Assembly: GCF_000002425.4 (NCBI RefSeq)
Contig: NC_037254.1
Span: forward strand, 9,184,408-9,248,407
DNA: 64,000 nt
Reading direction: 5' to 3'
From: Physcomitrium patens
Lineage: Eukaryota > Streptophyta > Bryopsida > Funariales > Funariaceae
Shown: positions 24,301 through 38,100 of the stretch, one piece after another
Position numbering within the stretch: the first letter of the stretch is position 1
Layout: the number at the start of each line of letters is the position of its first letter
The notes under the pieces: model-generated
Databases searched by the model: none
The model's input: the letters and a program-made list of their open reading frames with translations, nothing else
What the model was told of the DNA's origin: nothing
Made by a program: the position numbers and the translations under genes

Positions 24301-26846
24301 TACCTCAAAAAGTCGTGATAAGGAGAATTGGCATTTACTATCCACATAAGAATAATTTATTAGATATTTTCAAAAATATAAAATTTTAATTAAAAAATTA
24401 CCAAGTAAAAGATCAAATAGTAAAATTTTAGATTGTTAATATTTTATCATTTGAATTATATACACATTTCTTAAAAGTAAACTTACTTTGTTTTGTACTT
24501 GTCTTAACTTTTCTATAAAACTTATAAATTTATGCGAATTTAAATAATCAATTATATCTTGGTTGTTTTAATTCCTAAAATTTCGATTGTTATTGTAAAA
24601 AAATGAAAGACATAAATATTTTAAAATTTTTATAATTTTATGTATCTTTGTTAATCAAAGATGCATTAGCCACCAACGCCAATGGTTAGTGGAGGTACTA
24701 AGTAGCAAACATGAGGCATAGTTGTTATTGTTGATGTCAAAGTTCTATTCACAGTGATTGTGAATACAATATTTTTTATGAAGTACAACTTTGGTTCTTC
24801 TACTATTCAATCTCAATATGCTCCTTGTTGTCTTCCTATTGAAGTTTAGTTATATACAATCCAGCTTAATTCAGTGGTCATTGCAAAATTATTCTTAATT
24901 TGAAATTATTTATTCATCTTTTCATCAGATTTTTAGTTTCTTTTTTTAATCTAATGTGCCATATGTACAACTTATACTTCTAATAGATAAAACTAACTTC
25001 TTTTTTTCTACATTTTCTTCAAACTTAACTCTTGAATTATCTAATTTTCTCAAACTTTAAAAGAATAGATGAAAAGATTACGAATAAATAACTTGAGTTA
25101 TTAAAGTTAATATTTAACTCAATCCAAGATGTAACCCTTGATGAATAGAGTAACAGTGTTATAATTATTGTTAATAAATAAATAAAATATTCTCAACCCC
25201 TTGACCAGATTCTCTTTCTTTTTCTTTTATCATTTCTTTCTTTAAATGATAAAATACAAGAAAAAAATAATTAAATAAATTAATAAATAAATAAAAGAAC
25301 ATGATGGGTACTAAATAAATTAAATAATAAAGTGTTGGTGGAGATGCCAAGTTTTTTCAAAATGCCATGAGCAGAAGTACAAAGAAAGGGATGGAAATGT
25401 GAGGCTTCCCATTAACTTATAAAATACAAACCATGGCATCCAGTGGGTGGAATCCAGGAGCAGATGGGTGTTTTTAGATTTGTTTTTCTATTACTTAATG
25501 TTTAATATGTGAACTTGTTCAATAAAATAATTTAATAAAAATAAATAGAACATAACAATACACACAACAATTGACATCATTGGTTTATAGAATTCTTATG
25601 TTTTCATTTTCCTTTTTTGCTAGCATCCATAGCAGATTGAACAAAGCTTGTTAATGTAAATAGATTGACAAAATAAAAACATTTGTACTTTCATCTTGGC
25701 ACAGCGTTTAAGAACAATAACTTTTTTTTTTCAATGTGTATATGTATAAATTCATTTTTTCCGTTTCTTTGTGAGTTATTTGTTGTATACTGAAATCTGT
25801 AATAGGTTATAGTTGCAAATAATTATTGGAGAATTGATATTGGAAAATGGTTGTATCAAGATATCAATAGATCGATTTAAATAGTGTTTTTATTATTATT
25901 AAGATCAAATACAAATTCATATTTTTTTTAAGTATCCAAATATTTTTTAATAATAAATAAATAAAAATAAAATAAGTAGAAGATGGCAGAAATTATGCTG
26001 CCAGTAAGAATTTGAATATCACATAAATAATTAAAGTCGTCATGAATTATCAAAATGTGATATTTGAAAAAAACCAAAAAGAATTCACATTCATATACTT
26101 GATAAGAAGATGTTTCTTTGACCAATAATAAGGTTAGTGAAAAATTTATGAAAATAGTCTAAATACATAAATTTCAACAGATGATTGACCACCAAAAATT
26201 CAAAATATTTTAAACATATTATTTTATCTTATATATATATATTAAATAAAAATTATTTATTTAATAATTAAAAAATAAAAAATATTTGATTAGTTAATAT
26301 TTTTATTTATTGGTTTTTTTAATTTTCAAATTATTTTCAAACCTTACAAAATCCATGATATATCTAGATCTAGTTTCAAATCTTATATTACAATAAAAAT
26401 TATAAATTAAAAATGATATCTTTAGTGATACATTAATTTAATATCTAACTAGTTATTTAAAATAAATATCAAAGTTATTAAAATAATCTTATTACAATAC
26501 AAAATATGTTGCCTACAAAAAAAAATAATATGAAAATTATATTTTAAATGTCTTTGTAAGAACTCAACCTTTTGAAAGTTGGTTCATTTTAATAGCTATT
26601 GTTTTAAAAAATATAAATTAGAACCAAGCTGTTGTATAGTTTTTAAATAAAAATTTTTATTTAATTTATTTTAAAATATAATAATATGAAAAAATTGATA
26701 TCTTTTTCAAAATCAATTAATAATAAAATTATTTTTTAAATTCATAAATATATTTTTTAATAGAATATATATATATAATTAAAGATATTAAATTCAAATA
26801 AATAAAAATATGATACATTCTTATATGATTCAAAAAGAATAAATAT

Positions 26847-26900
26847 TTACTTAAAATTAATATAATATATAATATATAATATTATATTAATTTTAAGTAA
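26847..26900. repeat. Perfect 22-bp palindrome at the LTR truncation point
   Basis: Left arm 26847-26868 begins TTACTTAAAATTAATATAAT. Right arm 26879-26900 is its exact reverse complement, ending TTAATTTTAAGTAA. The spacer is 10 nt. The left arm is family LTR sequence (compare 32938-32955 in the intact LTR); the right arm is an inverted duplicate of it at the exact place where the LTR stops. Confidence 0.9.
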
Positions 26901-28639
26901 TATGTTTGTAACTTCTTTCAAATAAAACATTCATAATACTATCAAGAGTCATTTTTACTTTTAATAAAATTACCACACATCAAGAGTCTTTTCTAAGGTT
27001 GTGATACTAAACATATTGTATCTTACCATCTATTTAAAAAAGAATATTTTATTTTTGAAGATCTTCATCTCTATTCCATTGTCTTAAAGGCTGTGCCAAT
27101 AGTAATGTTTTGTTCAATAAGTCAATAAATAATATTTCTTGAATTTAATATATTAATTATTGATTTTCTATTATTTTAGGACTATAAATATATAAAAGCT
27201 ATAAACAAAGATAGAAGATAAAATACAATCTTTCTTGGACCAAGTTTCTTTTATAACAAAGTTTTGTTATTTTTCATTTTGATTTTGATGGATATTTTCA
27301 GTGAAAAGCATTAACTTTCTTTTTTATGTTTGCAAGATTTTTGATTGGCTTCCATGTGCATTCATAAATATCATATGTGTTCTAATAAACAAAATATTCC
27401 AACTTATTTTGCCATTGTCTTAAGTCTAAGACTTCTTTAATCATAAACTCTTAATCATTGTCTACTTCTATACAAAAAGATGGAATTTGTCTTTTTTTTG
27501 GTATATCTATTGTCTTGTATTTCAAGAAGAGATATATAAAACACAAGATGGATCTTTATAGACTTTGGTAGATGCAATCAATAACAACATGATTGATGGG
27601 ACAAAATCTTTTGCAGCATGATTATTAATTTTTGAAAAGTCAAAAATATCAAGTTATAGATAATAATTATAATTAGCAAAGAAAGATGTTTATTGCATAG
27701 AAAAATGTATCATATTATTATAAGTAAATTTTACCAATAATAAAAGAGTTGTACAATCATCTTGCTAATAATTGATGGTATATTTCAAATATTGCTCAAA
27801 AATTTGATTCATTCGCCTTGTTTGTCTATTAATTTAAAAGTAAAAAAATTATGATAGCTTTATGCCTAATTTTAGAATCTTAAGAAGAATTTTTTAAAAT
27901 CTTGATATAAATTGAGTTCTTTTATCTAATATGATATTCTTTAGAAATCCATATTAGGAATAAATGTTGTAAAAAAAAAACTTATTTATTTCTTTACATA
28001 TAATAGATTTTGTACAAGGTACAACATATATCATTTTGATGAAGTAATCTACTATTACAAATATAAAATTATAAGAAACTGAGATAAGAAGATCTATGAT
28101 AAAGTCCATAGAAAAAAAAAAAAAACTATAGTTATTTTGGAATAGGTAATCGTTGAAGAAGTCCATAAGATTGATGATAAAGAATTTTTAAACTTAAATA
28201 AATTTCAAATAATTGCAGAAAGTCTTTGATTATCTTCAACATTTGAAGCCATCAAAAATCTTTCAATATTAGCTTCAAAGTCTTGTTGTATCCAAAATAT
28301 CAAGCTCTATAGAAGTTGTAATGAACTTGAAGAATAAATAATTATGCTTCATCTTTTGGAACATATAAGTAATCTTTAAAATAAAGTAGATTATTCTTGA
28401 AATAAAACTTGAATTAAAAAGCTACTAAATAGAGTTTGTCATCTACTCTTATTTGTAACAATATTACATCCAAGGCAATATTTGATACATTTTTTTTCAA
28501 AAAAATGCCTTGGTAAAATTGACATGATACAATATTAGTGCAAAAATAAATGTTGGTCTTCAATGCTTCAAATAGTACTTAAATTTCTTTACTCTATTCA
28601 AATTTATCTTTATAAGTCAAATATTTTCATATTATATAA

Positions 28640-30118
28640 ATTCTTGCTTAAGAATGCACCGAGTACTTGGTTGTGGAATTTAAAAGAAAATTGCAATGAC
28701 AAGTCTTAACAATTCTAATAGAATCCTATATAAATTTCAATTAAATCTTAAAAAATATAATCAAATATTGATCAATTTTAATTAAATTTTTAAATAAATT
28801 ATAAAAATAAAAAATAAAAAATAAAAAATACTAAGTAAATCCAATTAAATCCTAATTAAATCCTAAAAAAAATTAATCAAATTTTGATCAAATCCTAAAC
28901 AAATCCTAATATAATTTTAAACAAATCTAAGATAAATTCTAATAAAATCCTAAATAAATCCTAATCAAATTTGAAACAAATCTAAAAAAAATCCTAGACA
29001 AATCCTTATTTTTAAACAAATCTTAATCAAATCTTAGACAAATCTTAATCTTAAATAATTCTTAACAAATTCTATAGTAGATTGAAACTTCCATAATTGA
29101 TAATCAAACCATTGATTTCAACTCAAATTTTTCACACTTCCTAATAACTAAGATTGCAATAATTACAAATATTTTTTAAAAAAATTGAACTTACCAAATA
29201 AAAGATAAATCCTAAAATCTGCTTGGATATTGATGGACATCCTTTTTAATCTTGATATTGATCTTTTGAAGCCAAAATTTCTCAATTACACTATTAAATA
29301 CTTCTTAAAATTCACATATATGTTGAAAATCAAGTCCACTATTTATACACCTAAATTTTATTTCAATCTAATTGGCAAACTGCTAAAGATCTTAAAAATC
29401 TTCACTGACCTCCAAAATCCCATTTCTATGATCTCAATCCACTTGACCTTCAATAACCTTTAATCTAATAATTTAATCATGCTTAAATTTAAAACAAGCA
29501 ATAAGAACAACTATAATTACATACTTACAAATTTTTACCTATAGATCTACTATCAAATCTACAAAATTCTTCCAAATATAAATTCTTTTTTATTTTACAA
29601 AACTAGATTCATCAAAAACAACCTTGATTTTGCAAAGCTCTTACAAAGTCATTATAAACTCAAATTTCTCAAAATCCATACTTAAAAAAATTCTATTAAG
29701 TCTTCTTTCAAACTTCTCTTTGTGATTTGTAAAAAAAAATCCAAAGTCATTGTAGATATATGGTTTTGTGCCTTGGGATTTGATCTCAATCTTAGTTAGC
29801 AACTCATCCTTTTCAAGTATCAATCCTTGTTTTTTTAAGGTAATTTTTGCTAAAATCAACTCCTAATCTCTTATATATATGGCTATATTCTTTAGTTTTT
29901 TAATCTATCTTATTTTGCCTTATTTATGGTCCTACAAAATAAATAGAGATCCACTTTGTAAAAAAGCAATATTTGTATGTTTAATTTTACTAACTTTTGA
30001 ATATTATCTATACTTTTAAGATAATTTTTTACAATATTTTGAAATAAGATCTTTTATAATATAATATTTCTTCATTCTTTTACATATTAGTTTTCTTACA
30101 TTACAACAACATGAAAAT
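28640..30118. mobile_element. Family X insertion inside the third chromovirus (copy 2)
   Basis: Chromovirus homology stops after AAGTCAAATATTTT (about 28630) and resumes at CTACAACTTGAAAGAAG (about 30121), which matches the equivalent site 11700-11720 in the second element on its minus-strand copy. The insert starts with TGCTTAAGAATGCACCGAG and ACTTGGTTGTGGAA, matching family X copy 1 at 15670. The rest has diverged strongly. Its small open frame at 29230-29463 has no recognised relative. Confidence 0.62.
28730..29080. repeat. Quasi-periodic AAATCCTAA-type array
   Basis: The motif (A)AATCCTAA or its near variants (AAATCTTAA, AAATCTAA, AATTCTAA) recurs more than twenty times at roughly 10-22-bp spacing, interrupted by A/T filler. 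It lies within the family X insertion and is a degenerate tandem array rather than an exact one. Confidence 0.65.
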
Positions 30119-32855
30119 GGAGCTACAACTTGAAAGAAGTTTTTAAAAAAGATTTAGTAATAATTAATAAATTTCAAAAAATATTATATATTTTTAATTA
30201 TTTTTGGTATCTTCCAATTCATGATAGTCTAGATCTTTTTAAGATCTATTATAAGACCATTATTTGAAATGATGTATTTTAAGAAATAAACTTTAGTAGT
30301 ACAAAATACATATTTTTCTATCTTAGCATATAATCTTATAACTTTTAATTTTTGTACTACACAATGATTATAAAGTTTATGCTTTCTATGTTTTTAGAAT
30401 AGATTTTAATATTACTAGATAACAAACAATAAGATCATCAAAAAATTCACAAAAAACATCATTTATTAGATGTTAAAAAGTAATTGGTATATTTGTACGT
30501 CTTAAAGACATGACATTATATTTGAAATGTCTAAATCTCACTTGAAATGCCTTCTTTTATTTATCTCTTTCTTTAATAAAAACTAAATTTTATGCTTCTT
30601 ATAGATCTATTTTTATAAAGATCTTTATTTGATTGAATTGATCAAAAAGTCTTAAAATCAAAGATAAAAGATAATTATTATTAATAGTAATCTTATTGAA
30701 TTTTTAATAGTCTATACACATTTGTAAAAATCCATCTTTTATCTTCACAAATAAGATATAAGCTTTTAGTAGAGATTTAAAGTGGCATATAAATTTCTTA
30801 GCCAAATTCTTGTTAATATATTCTTTGATTGCAACCAACTTGTCTCATAATAAAATATAGATTAATTTGAATGGTAGTTGAATTCTTTCTTGAAAGTCAA
30901 TGGAATAATTATAGAGACAATGTTTTAGAAAAATATCTACATTTTTTTAAAAAATATATCTTGATAATCTTGGTATTGGCTTAGAATGATATAAAAAGTA
31001 TTTTTTCCATCAAAAATGGATGTGGCATATATAACAAAAGGTGATCATTTTTTTGCAATATGTATAAAAGCTCTTGTGACTACTAATAAGACTTTGATTG
31101 TATTAGATTTATGGGTTTTTATTTGAATAATAGAATTTTGGATTAAACTATGAAAAAAATTAAGGTTACAAAAAATTTAATCTATTTGAGAGTTATTCTT
31201 TTTTAGCCACAATAATTCTAAAATGATTGAATTAGAGATAGATCTAAGTACATTAAATATTATTAGGCTGTTATGATTTTTAGTTGTTGCATTTAAAAGA
31301 AGAATTTTATAAATAATATCTCTAAGAGACAATAAATGATCATATATGATTTTTACATGTATAAAATCAGTTTTCTTAACTAAAGATATTTCTTCCTTTT
31401 GATAAAGTCTTTGTTTGTATAATAAGTTGAGGCTCTTGAATCTAACAAAGCTATAACTTTGTGATTTTTTGATCCTATATAAACTTCTATTATAAAATAA
31501 GGTGAAGAATCTAAAAAAAAAATAGAATTTTTATTAAATATTATATAAGATTTCAATAGCATAGTCCCTATTGTATCTAAAGAAATTCAATTTTTGATAC
31601 CCTATTCTCTTTGGCAATCATGCTTCTTATTCTATAATTATATTACTTCTTTGGATAATATTGAGTAATGTACTTAGCTTCTCCATAATATAAGTAAAAA
31701 TATTTTTGATAAAATTAAGTCTTTTCTTACTTAATAAGAGATTTGAAATGTACCATGTCAATTTACATAAGTTTTGCCTTTGATGAATAAGCTTTTAAAA
31801 ACTTAAAAGTTATTGCCATGATTTGATTTATACTTTTCCAACTAAATCTTTATTCTTCATATCTTTTAAAGAGTTGATTGTTGCATTCAATAACTTAAGT
31901 AATAAATTACTCTAGTGAATTTGCTCTTGGCATCATCAATAATATATCTTTCACATTATCTTTCAATCCATATCAAAATTGATTGATAAGAGTTTTGTTA
32001 TTCTAATTCACATTGCAAGTAAGGTTTTGGAATTCAACAACATATATGGTGACTAAATAAGATCTTTTTCATAAAGATACAAATTTTATTATTATTATTT
32101 TTTTTAATTACTTTCTTCAAATATGGCTATAAATATATTTAATAATAAATTCAAATTATAAAAGAGACACAAATATTTTTCTATCAAAAGTGTGAATGAG
32201 AAAAGAGGACTCTTAGATAGAAGTACACCTATAAATCCAATTTTAACAAATCCATTAAGATATTGAAAAAGATGGAACTTTAGATAGAACTTAACTTATT
32301 GTAGAAATCTTTAAAACTTTGATTTTATTCAATCAAACTTTTGTAGTATATTTTTCATTGCATCCTTCATACTTTTAGTAGCAAGACTTTTTGGATTCAA
32401 TTATGAACTTAATCTACTTACTTCTCTCAATTGTATAACTTTTGGCATAGACTTTGATCTTCATTGTTAATTTTTTTTATAGGAATTGGAATACTATCTC
32501 TATAATTAGAGTTAGAATTACATGAGACTTTTATGCTAAGAGTGTTGACAAGCTTGTAAAGATCCATAATAGTTTCAAATCTATTTTCACTCTTACATAG
32601 AATAGTATCCATATTTTTTTCTTCTTTAGATAATTCAAACAAATCTACCAATAAATTAGATGAGGATGATCAGCAATAGCTAATATCAAATGAAACTTTT
32701 TAGAAAGAAGGATAGTCTACTCACTTCAAGAATAAAATCACTCTTAGAAAATTAAAATATTAATTTAAAGGTAGGTAGTCTGCAACTTTCAAATATAACA
32801 ATAGAATTACAATACTTCTTAAAAAAAAAATAATCCAATAACATTCTTATTAAAC

Positions 32856-33368
32856 TATTAAAGATATAAAATTCAAACAAATAAAAAATTTATATACTCT
32901 TTTATGACTCAAAAATTTTAGATATTTACTTTAAATTAATATAATATTAAAATTGAAATGATTATTATCAAAGATAAGAAGATTAAAGAATCTTAAAATA
33001 AGACTAAGGATTAGAGAGGCATTGATAAGAGTGAAGAAAAATTCACTCTTATCTTTATATATACTATCTATTTAAGAATTATATGGCTATATTCTATACA
33101 ACCTTCAATACATGTCCAACTTGCAAGGTACATGTTTCAACTTGCAAGGCAAGTTTTTTATATGTATGCCACATAGTTAGCTTATACTACAAGCTATCAA
33201 TACATGGCTAACTTTTTAGCCATATTTCAAATCTACCAATCAACTACACACATGTGTAAAGTTGAAACCACATCTATTAAGCTTCTATGAAGCTTTTCTA
33301 TAAGATTTTTTTAAATTTATCTATTTTAATTTACTTCTACTTATTCATATTATCAAGGTAATTATTAG

Positions 33369-33380
<12 letters not shown>
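32856..33380 (-). repeat. 5' LTR of third chromovirus
   Basis: Reverse complement of the family LTR. It begins TATTAAAGATATAAA (compare TATCAAGGACATGAA at 13906), contains the landmark GATAAGAGTGAAGAAAAATTCACTC near 33024-33048, and fades into a (TA)n tract after GGTAATTATTAG. Confidence 0.8.
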
Positions 33381-33415
<35 letters not shown>

Positions 33416-33443
33416 TGTATGTAAATGTATATATATGTATGTA

Positions 33444-33486
<43 letters not shown>
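33375..33486. repeat. Compound (TA)n/(TATG)n microsatellite
   Basis: Two (TA)n blocks separated by TATG-type units, starting exactly where the chromovirus LTR ends. Confidence 0.9.
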
Positions 33487-33490
<4 letters not shown>

Positions 33491-33941
33491 TATTACATTG
33501 AAGGTTAATAATTGATTATAGTTTGGAAGTGATAGTAAAAAAAATAGTTGATTAATTTCTATAGTTGTTGTACTTATTGTCGTCTAAAAATCTATCATAT
33601 AGTTTATCAAGACAAATATCCACATGTCAATAGTTTAACTATTTATTAGCATATTTGCACTACAAATGCCATATTTTTAAATAATGAATTAATGATATAA
33701 AAGACCTTAGAAGAAAAGTTTATTTCAAGTAATTAATTTTCTTAAGACTTTGATGGTTGGGCATTGAGCTTATTTGTATATGCTTTAATAAACTTCAATT
33801 CTAGCAACACACTTATCATATTTTGTCACATAGTATCCAAGTTGTATGCTTTAGATTTTATTTTAATAGATTAAGTAATTTATAAGGATTATTTTTGCTT
33901 TTGCAAAATATGATATTATAATTATATTTAAAAAAGTATCT

Positions 33942-33990
<49 letters not shown>

Positions 33991-35150
33991 TAAATTAAAA
34001 ATATTAATATTAAAAATACTTGATAATATACACAATAAATCCAACAATAATAATATGACTCAATGTCATTATAGTAGGACCATTAATAATGGCAGGCCTC
34101 AAAAAGAATGCAATAAGACAAGTGATTGTAATAGGATCTAAAAAAAATTAAAACCATGAATAATATATATTTTTTAAATTTTAGAATGTTCCATTAAAAA
34201 TCTATGTAGAAACAATTCTATAACTAAAAATTCTAAGCATTGCAAAGAATTTGAAAAATATATTTTTTTAATTTAAATATTATTTTATAAAAATTACTAT
34301 GTCTTTCTTAATTTTGGAAGTTTGGACTATAAAAAAAAATATTTGTACTGATGGCACAAAATTGCATGCAACTAACTTTTTAATTTTTTCTTAAAAAAAT
34401 TATAATTTTTATAAACCTTTAAAAAAAACTATAAAAAGATTTTAAATCTCATCTATATCCCATTTATCTTTTTTATTTTTCTATTATTTCTATTTATAAA
34501 TTTAGAACATATTTTTTGTAAGATAATATAAAAATATCATATTATAAAGAAATTTGATTGACGGAGTTTGTATCTATAGAAGAAAAAATAAATAAACTTT
34601 TTTATTGATAAGGATTCATAGAAGGTTGTCTATAGAAAGTATAAGAAATCTATTAGATCACTTGTAGATCTTTTGGAGTTATAGAATTTAGAGGTTATAG
34701 ACTACATGGGATTATTTATTATTTTTCAATATCTTACAAGTACAAATGTTTTAACCACAAATAAGGCAAAAAACACAACGGTTGTATAACATGGCTTAAA
34801 AGTAATAATTGAGGTGAAAAACACCTCAATCTTATTATATTTAATATGTAGATTCTTAATTATATAAATGAGTAAAGGCAAAAATATTATCACACATATA
34901 AGCAAACTATTAGAAATGCTTAAGCAAGTTTTTGTATTAGCAAGAAGATTTTTGAAATTAGCATTGTAATAGCATTTTTGGAGAGTTTGTCAAAATAATA
35001 TTGTATAGCAGTTGTGATATGAGAAATAAGACCTCTGACCAAATTGACATTAAAAATGGTCATATCTTAGCTATTTTAACATGATTTTTACAATAAGAAT
35101 GTTGAATCTATCTGTTAGGCAAAATTTGCAATAAACTACAAAACCAAGTC
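33487..35150. other. AT-rich spacer, no gene recognised
   Basis: No conserved frame on either strand. It contains a long (TA)n tract at 33946-33988. Confidence 0.5.
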
Positions 35151-38100
35151 AAATTCTCATACATGTAAGTATGTAAGATCCTCACATGATCATAAGAAGG
35201 ATGCCAAATTCAAATATTATGGCAAAAAATATCACTATGAAAGAAAAAATTATCGACCAAAGTAAAAGACAAATAACCAAAGTAAAAGACAAATAGTCAA
35301 AGAACTTTAAAAAAAACTTATATTTCAAAAAAAAAATAAAAGATCTAATAAAAAATATAAACATAATATTTGAATTGCATTATTTATTACTATAGATAGT
35401 AAAATATTGTAGATCCATTTTGGTGCTCTTAAACACATAAAAAGAAATAATAACTGATTTTTAAGTTATAAAAAATTATCATTAGGCACTAAAATTTACT
35501 TAGACAAAAATATTAGATGTACTATTGAATAAAAAATAATTTGATTTTTTTTAATATAAATATTTAAAAAGATATATATGATATTTTAGATATTTTAAGA
35601 TTAGTCAAGAATATTTTTTATTAGAAAAATAATAGACTAATATTAAAGAGTTAAGTATAAGACTAATATATGTCTTATGAAATAAGAAAACACTATTATT
35701 AAAGATATCAAATATAAAAAATTATATAAGTTGTTAATATCTTTGAATTAGAACAAGAAAAATTTACTTATTATAGAATAAAAAACTAAATTTAAACAAG
35801 ATTGATCTCTAACATCATAATATGGTTATGAAAGACTTTTGTGTATTATGTGAAAAAAAAGTTGAAAGTTTTAAATAAGTATAAGATTTTTGAGGCTCTA
35901 ATTGAAAAAAAAATGGTTGTAAATGACTTGTATCTAGATAAAACTCGAAAAAAAATTTACTTGTGTATTATTAGAGTAGAAAGAATATAAGTAGAAAACA
36001 CATAGATATCAAATAGAAAAGAACTAAAATAGCCATGCCAAGTACAAAGAAGTTAGAATCTTAAATCAAGACTAATCTACAAAAAAGATATTAACGAGAA
36101 TAAGAATAGTTTTATTTTTATTTCTATATGTAAATATCTTAGCTATCCTTAATAATTTTGATTAATTAGGCATTAGACCTAGATCAATATATTTAGATAA
36201 TAGAAAAATCTAAGTTAATAAAATCTAGACCAAAAAAAAACTTAAACCAATAAATTTTTAATAATAGATAATCTAAATATAAATTACAATCCACAATGAA
36301 TTAAGTTTTCTTAACCTACTTAAAGAATTAGATATTTAGATAGAATAATTAGATGAAGATAGTAAATTAGGTACCTAAAAAAATGACTAGCTATTTTAAT
36401 TAATCAAAATTAGTATAGGTATTCAAAAAAAATATATATATATTATTTTTTTAGTCATTTCTAACTTTTTTAAATCATATATCTTATATCAATTAAACAT
36501 ATTATAGATTCAACTTAATATCATCCATTTCTTTGATTTTTTATACTAATATAGTAAATTTTTGTTTTAAATCAATCTATAACTATAATCAATGAAACGT
36601 CTCTAAAATTAAGATTTTAATTATTTTCTTTATTTTATTAAAATTAATATTATTAATATTATTAAATATTAGTATTAAGTTTTAGTTCAATTTATTTTGA
36701 ACTCTTTAAAGTTGAACAATGTTGAAAAAAATATTTAAAGGATTTTTTATCTATTAACTTAAACTACTAAAATTTCAAAGCAGTTGTAAAATCAAAAGCA
36801 AATAAAAAAATTTATAAAGTTTATTATTATCCTAATCAATTTTTTCAAAAGATTTTTTTATTAAAACTTAAATTATTGGGCTTTGGTTTCTATAAGGCCT
36901 ATAAATACTAAAGTCTTGATTGAAGATTATCAAGTAAAGCATCTAAGTTTGGACTTGACATATATTCATAAGTACCAAAGTTCAAATAATATATTTATTG
37001 AGTAGATATTTAGACCATTAGCAAAGATATATACTTAATAACATAGTCTAATCTAAAAGTCTTCCAAAACAATGTCCAAAGTCTAAACCAACAAGTATTT
37101 ATTTTCTTCATTATTTTATTTTATTTATTTTCATTACATTTTTTAAACTTAATACTAGTGAATTTTTTGGAAAGAAATATCTTTTTACCAAATTAAAATC
37201 AAGGTTAATAACTACCAAGAAGGCCTTGTAAAAGCTTCTTAAAAATTACAAGACTTATGGCCTAAGCATCAAGTTGTATATTGCTTCTAATAAAGCTTAT
37301 TAAGAATAAGAAACTTATGAGGTAAGTTTTAATAGCCATATGAAACATCTATAGAAAACTAAAGATTTAATCCCTATCTACAAAACTTCTTCAAAGTTTC
37401 TTAAAGACAATATTATCTATCTAAAATTTTCTATCTACTTCTATTTACTTCTATTTATTTAAGTAATCTTAGCATCTATTACACAAACTTAAGGATTTAG
37501 AAGTTGCATAGTAATAATAGTATTAAATATATATATCTAAGGTCTTGAAGTAATTTTATAAGTAATATGATATTAAAAAAAAAAAATTCTTATTAAAAAA
37601 ATAGAACATTCTAACATTTAATATCAATAAGTTTGTATACAAAGAAAAGTATAGAATAAGATGACTCTCACTTCCAACACTTGTTAATTATATATGGGAG
37701 ATTGAATTTGATATAGATGAACTTCATCTAAAATCATCTTCATCATATTTTATTGCATTCAATCAAATCTTAGATTCTTCTTAATCTAGCCATAATTTTC
37801 ATAATTATTTTTAATCTTTTGTTATTTTTGACTATTAAAAATTTATTAAGGTTAAAGTCTAAGAGATAATGCCTAATTTTATTTTTTAAAATTTTCAACA
37901 TTGATATATTATATGTTTCAATAGAATAGAATTATAAAATACAAAAATAGGATAGTGTTTGACAATGCAAGGTGTTTCTTTCAACATAAGTAAGTTTTAA
38001 ATGTGAGGTAGAAAAAAGCCATAAATATAGCAATAGATGTTCTTATTTGGATTTTAAACATAACTATAGAAGATAAAATATTTGAAGAATTCAAGTATAA

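Larger units (their letters stand above)
18531..26774. other. Long AT-rich intergenic region, no gene recognised
   Basis: Very AT-rich with no recognisable coding frame on either strand. It holds many (TA)n tracts (20120-20149, 20662-20684, 21274-21308, 23251-23272 and others), a (TAA)n tract at 18847-18868, a (TTTA)n tract near 21106-21132 and the 149-bp candidate MITE at 19104-19252. Two slightly less AT-rich patches (about 24660-24800 and 25330-25500) show no family I know. Short open frames, e.g. 22627-22872 minus, reflect purine-rich sequence rather than a gene. Confidence 0.55.
26905..32650 (-). pseudogene. Decayed gag-pol of third chromovirus
   Basis: Minus-strand blocks recognisable by comparison with the better preserved element at 8.4-13.7 kb: gag and leader about 32650-31700, protease 31562-31380 (ALLDSRAST where an Asp-Ser-Gly triad is expected), reverse transcriptase about 30900-30120, RNase H about 28630-28390, integrase about 28340-27600 (ISVSYNFIFVIVDYFIKMIY near 28080-28020), then the C-terminal part to about 26905. 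Reverse transcriptase and RNase H are separated by a 1.5-kb family X insertion. Stops and frameshifts are dense and no frame exceeds about 75 codons. Confidence 0.78.
26775..33380 (-). mobile_element. Third chromovirus, minus strand, truncated at its 3' end
   Basis: Same family as the two elements at 1.6-15 kb but more decayed and more AT-rich. A nearly full 5' LTR lies at 32856-33380. Gag, protease, reverse transcriptase, RNase H, integrase and the 3' internal region follow in order on the minus strand down to about 26905. At the 3' side only about 95 bp of the outer end of the LTR remain (26775-26868), ending in a perfect palindrome. The 3' internal end matches 8053 onward in the minus-strand element (CTTCAAATAAAA and the shared TTACCA(A/C)ACATCA block). 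A family X insertion lies within it at about 28640-30118. Confidence 0.83.

Noticed and set aside
28730-29080. Interstitial telomere repeat
   Set aside because: Units are AATCCTAA-like with irregular spacing and lack the CCCTAAA unit, so a telomeric origin is not supported.
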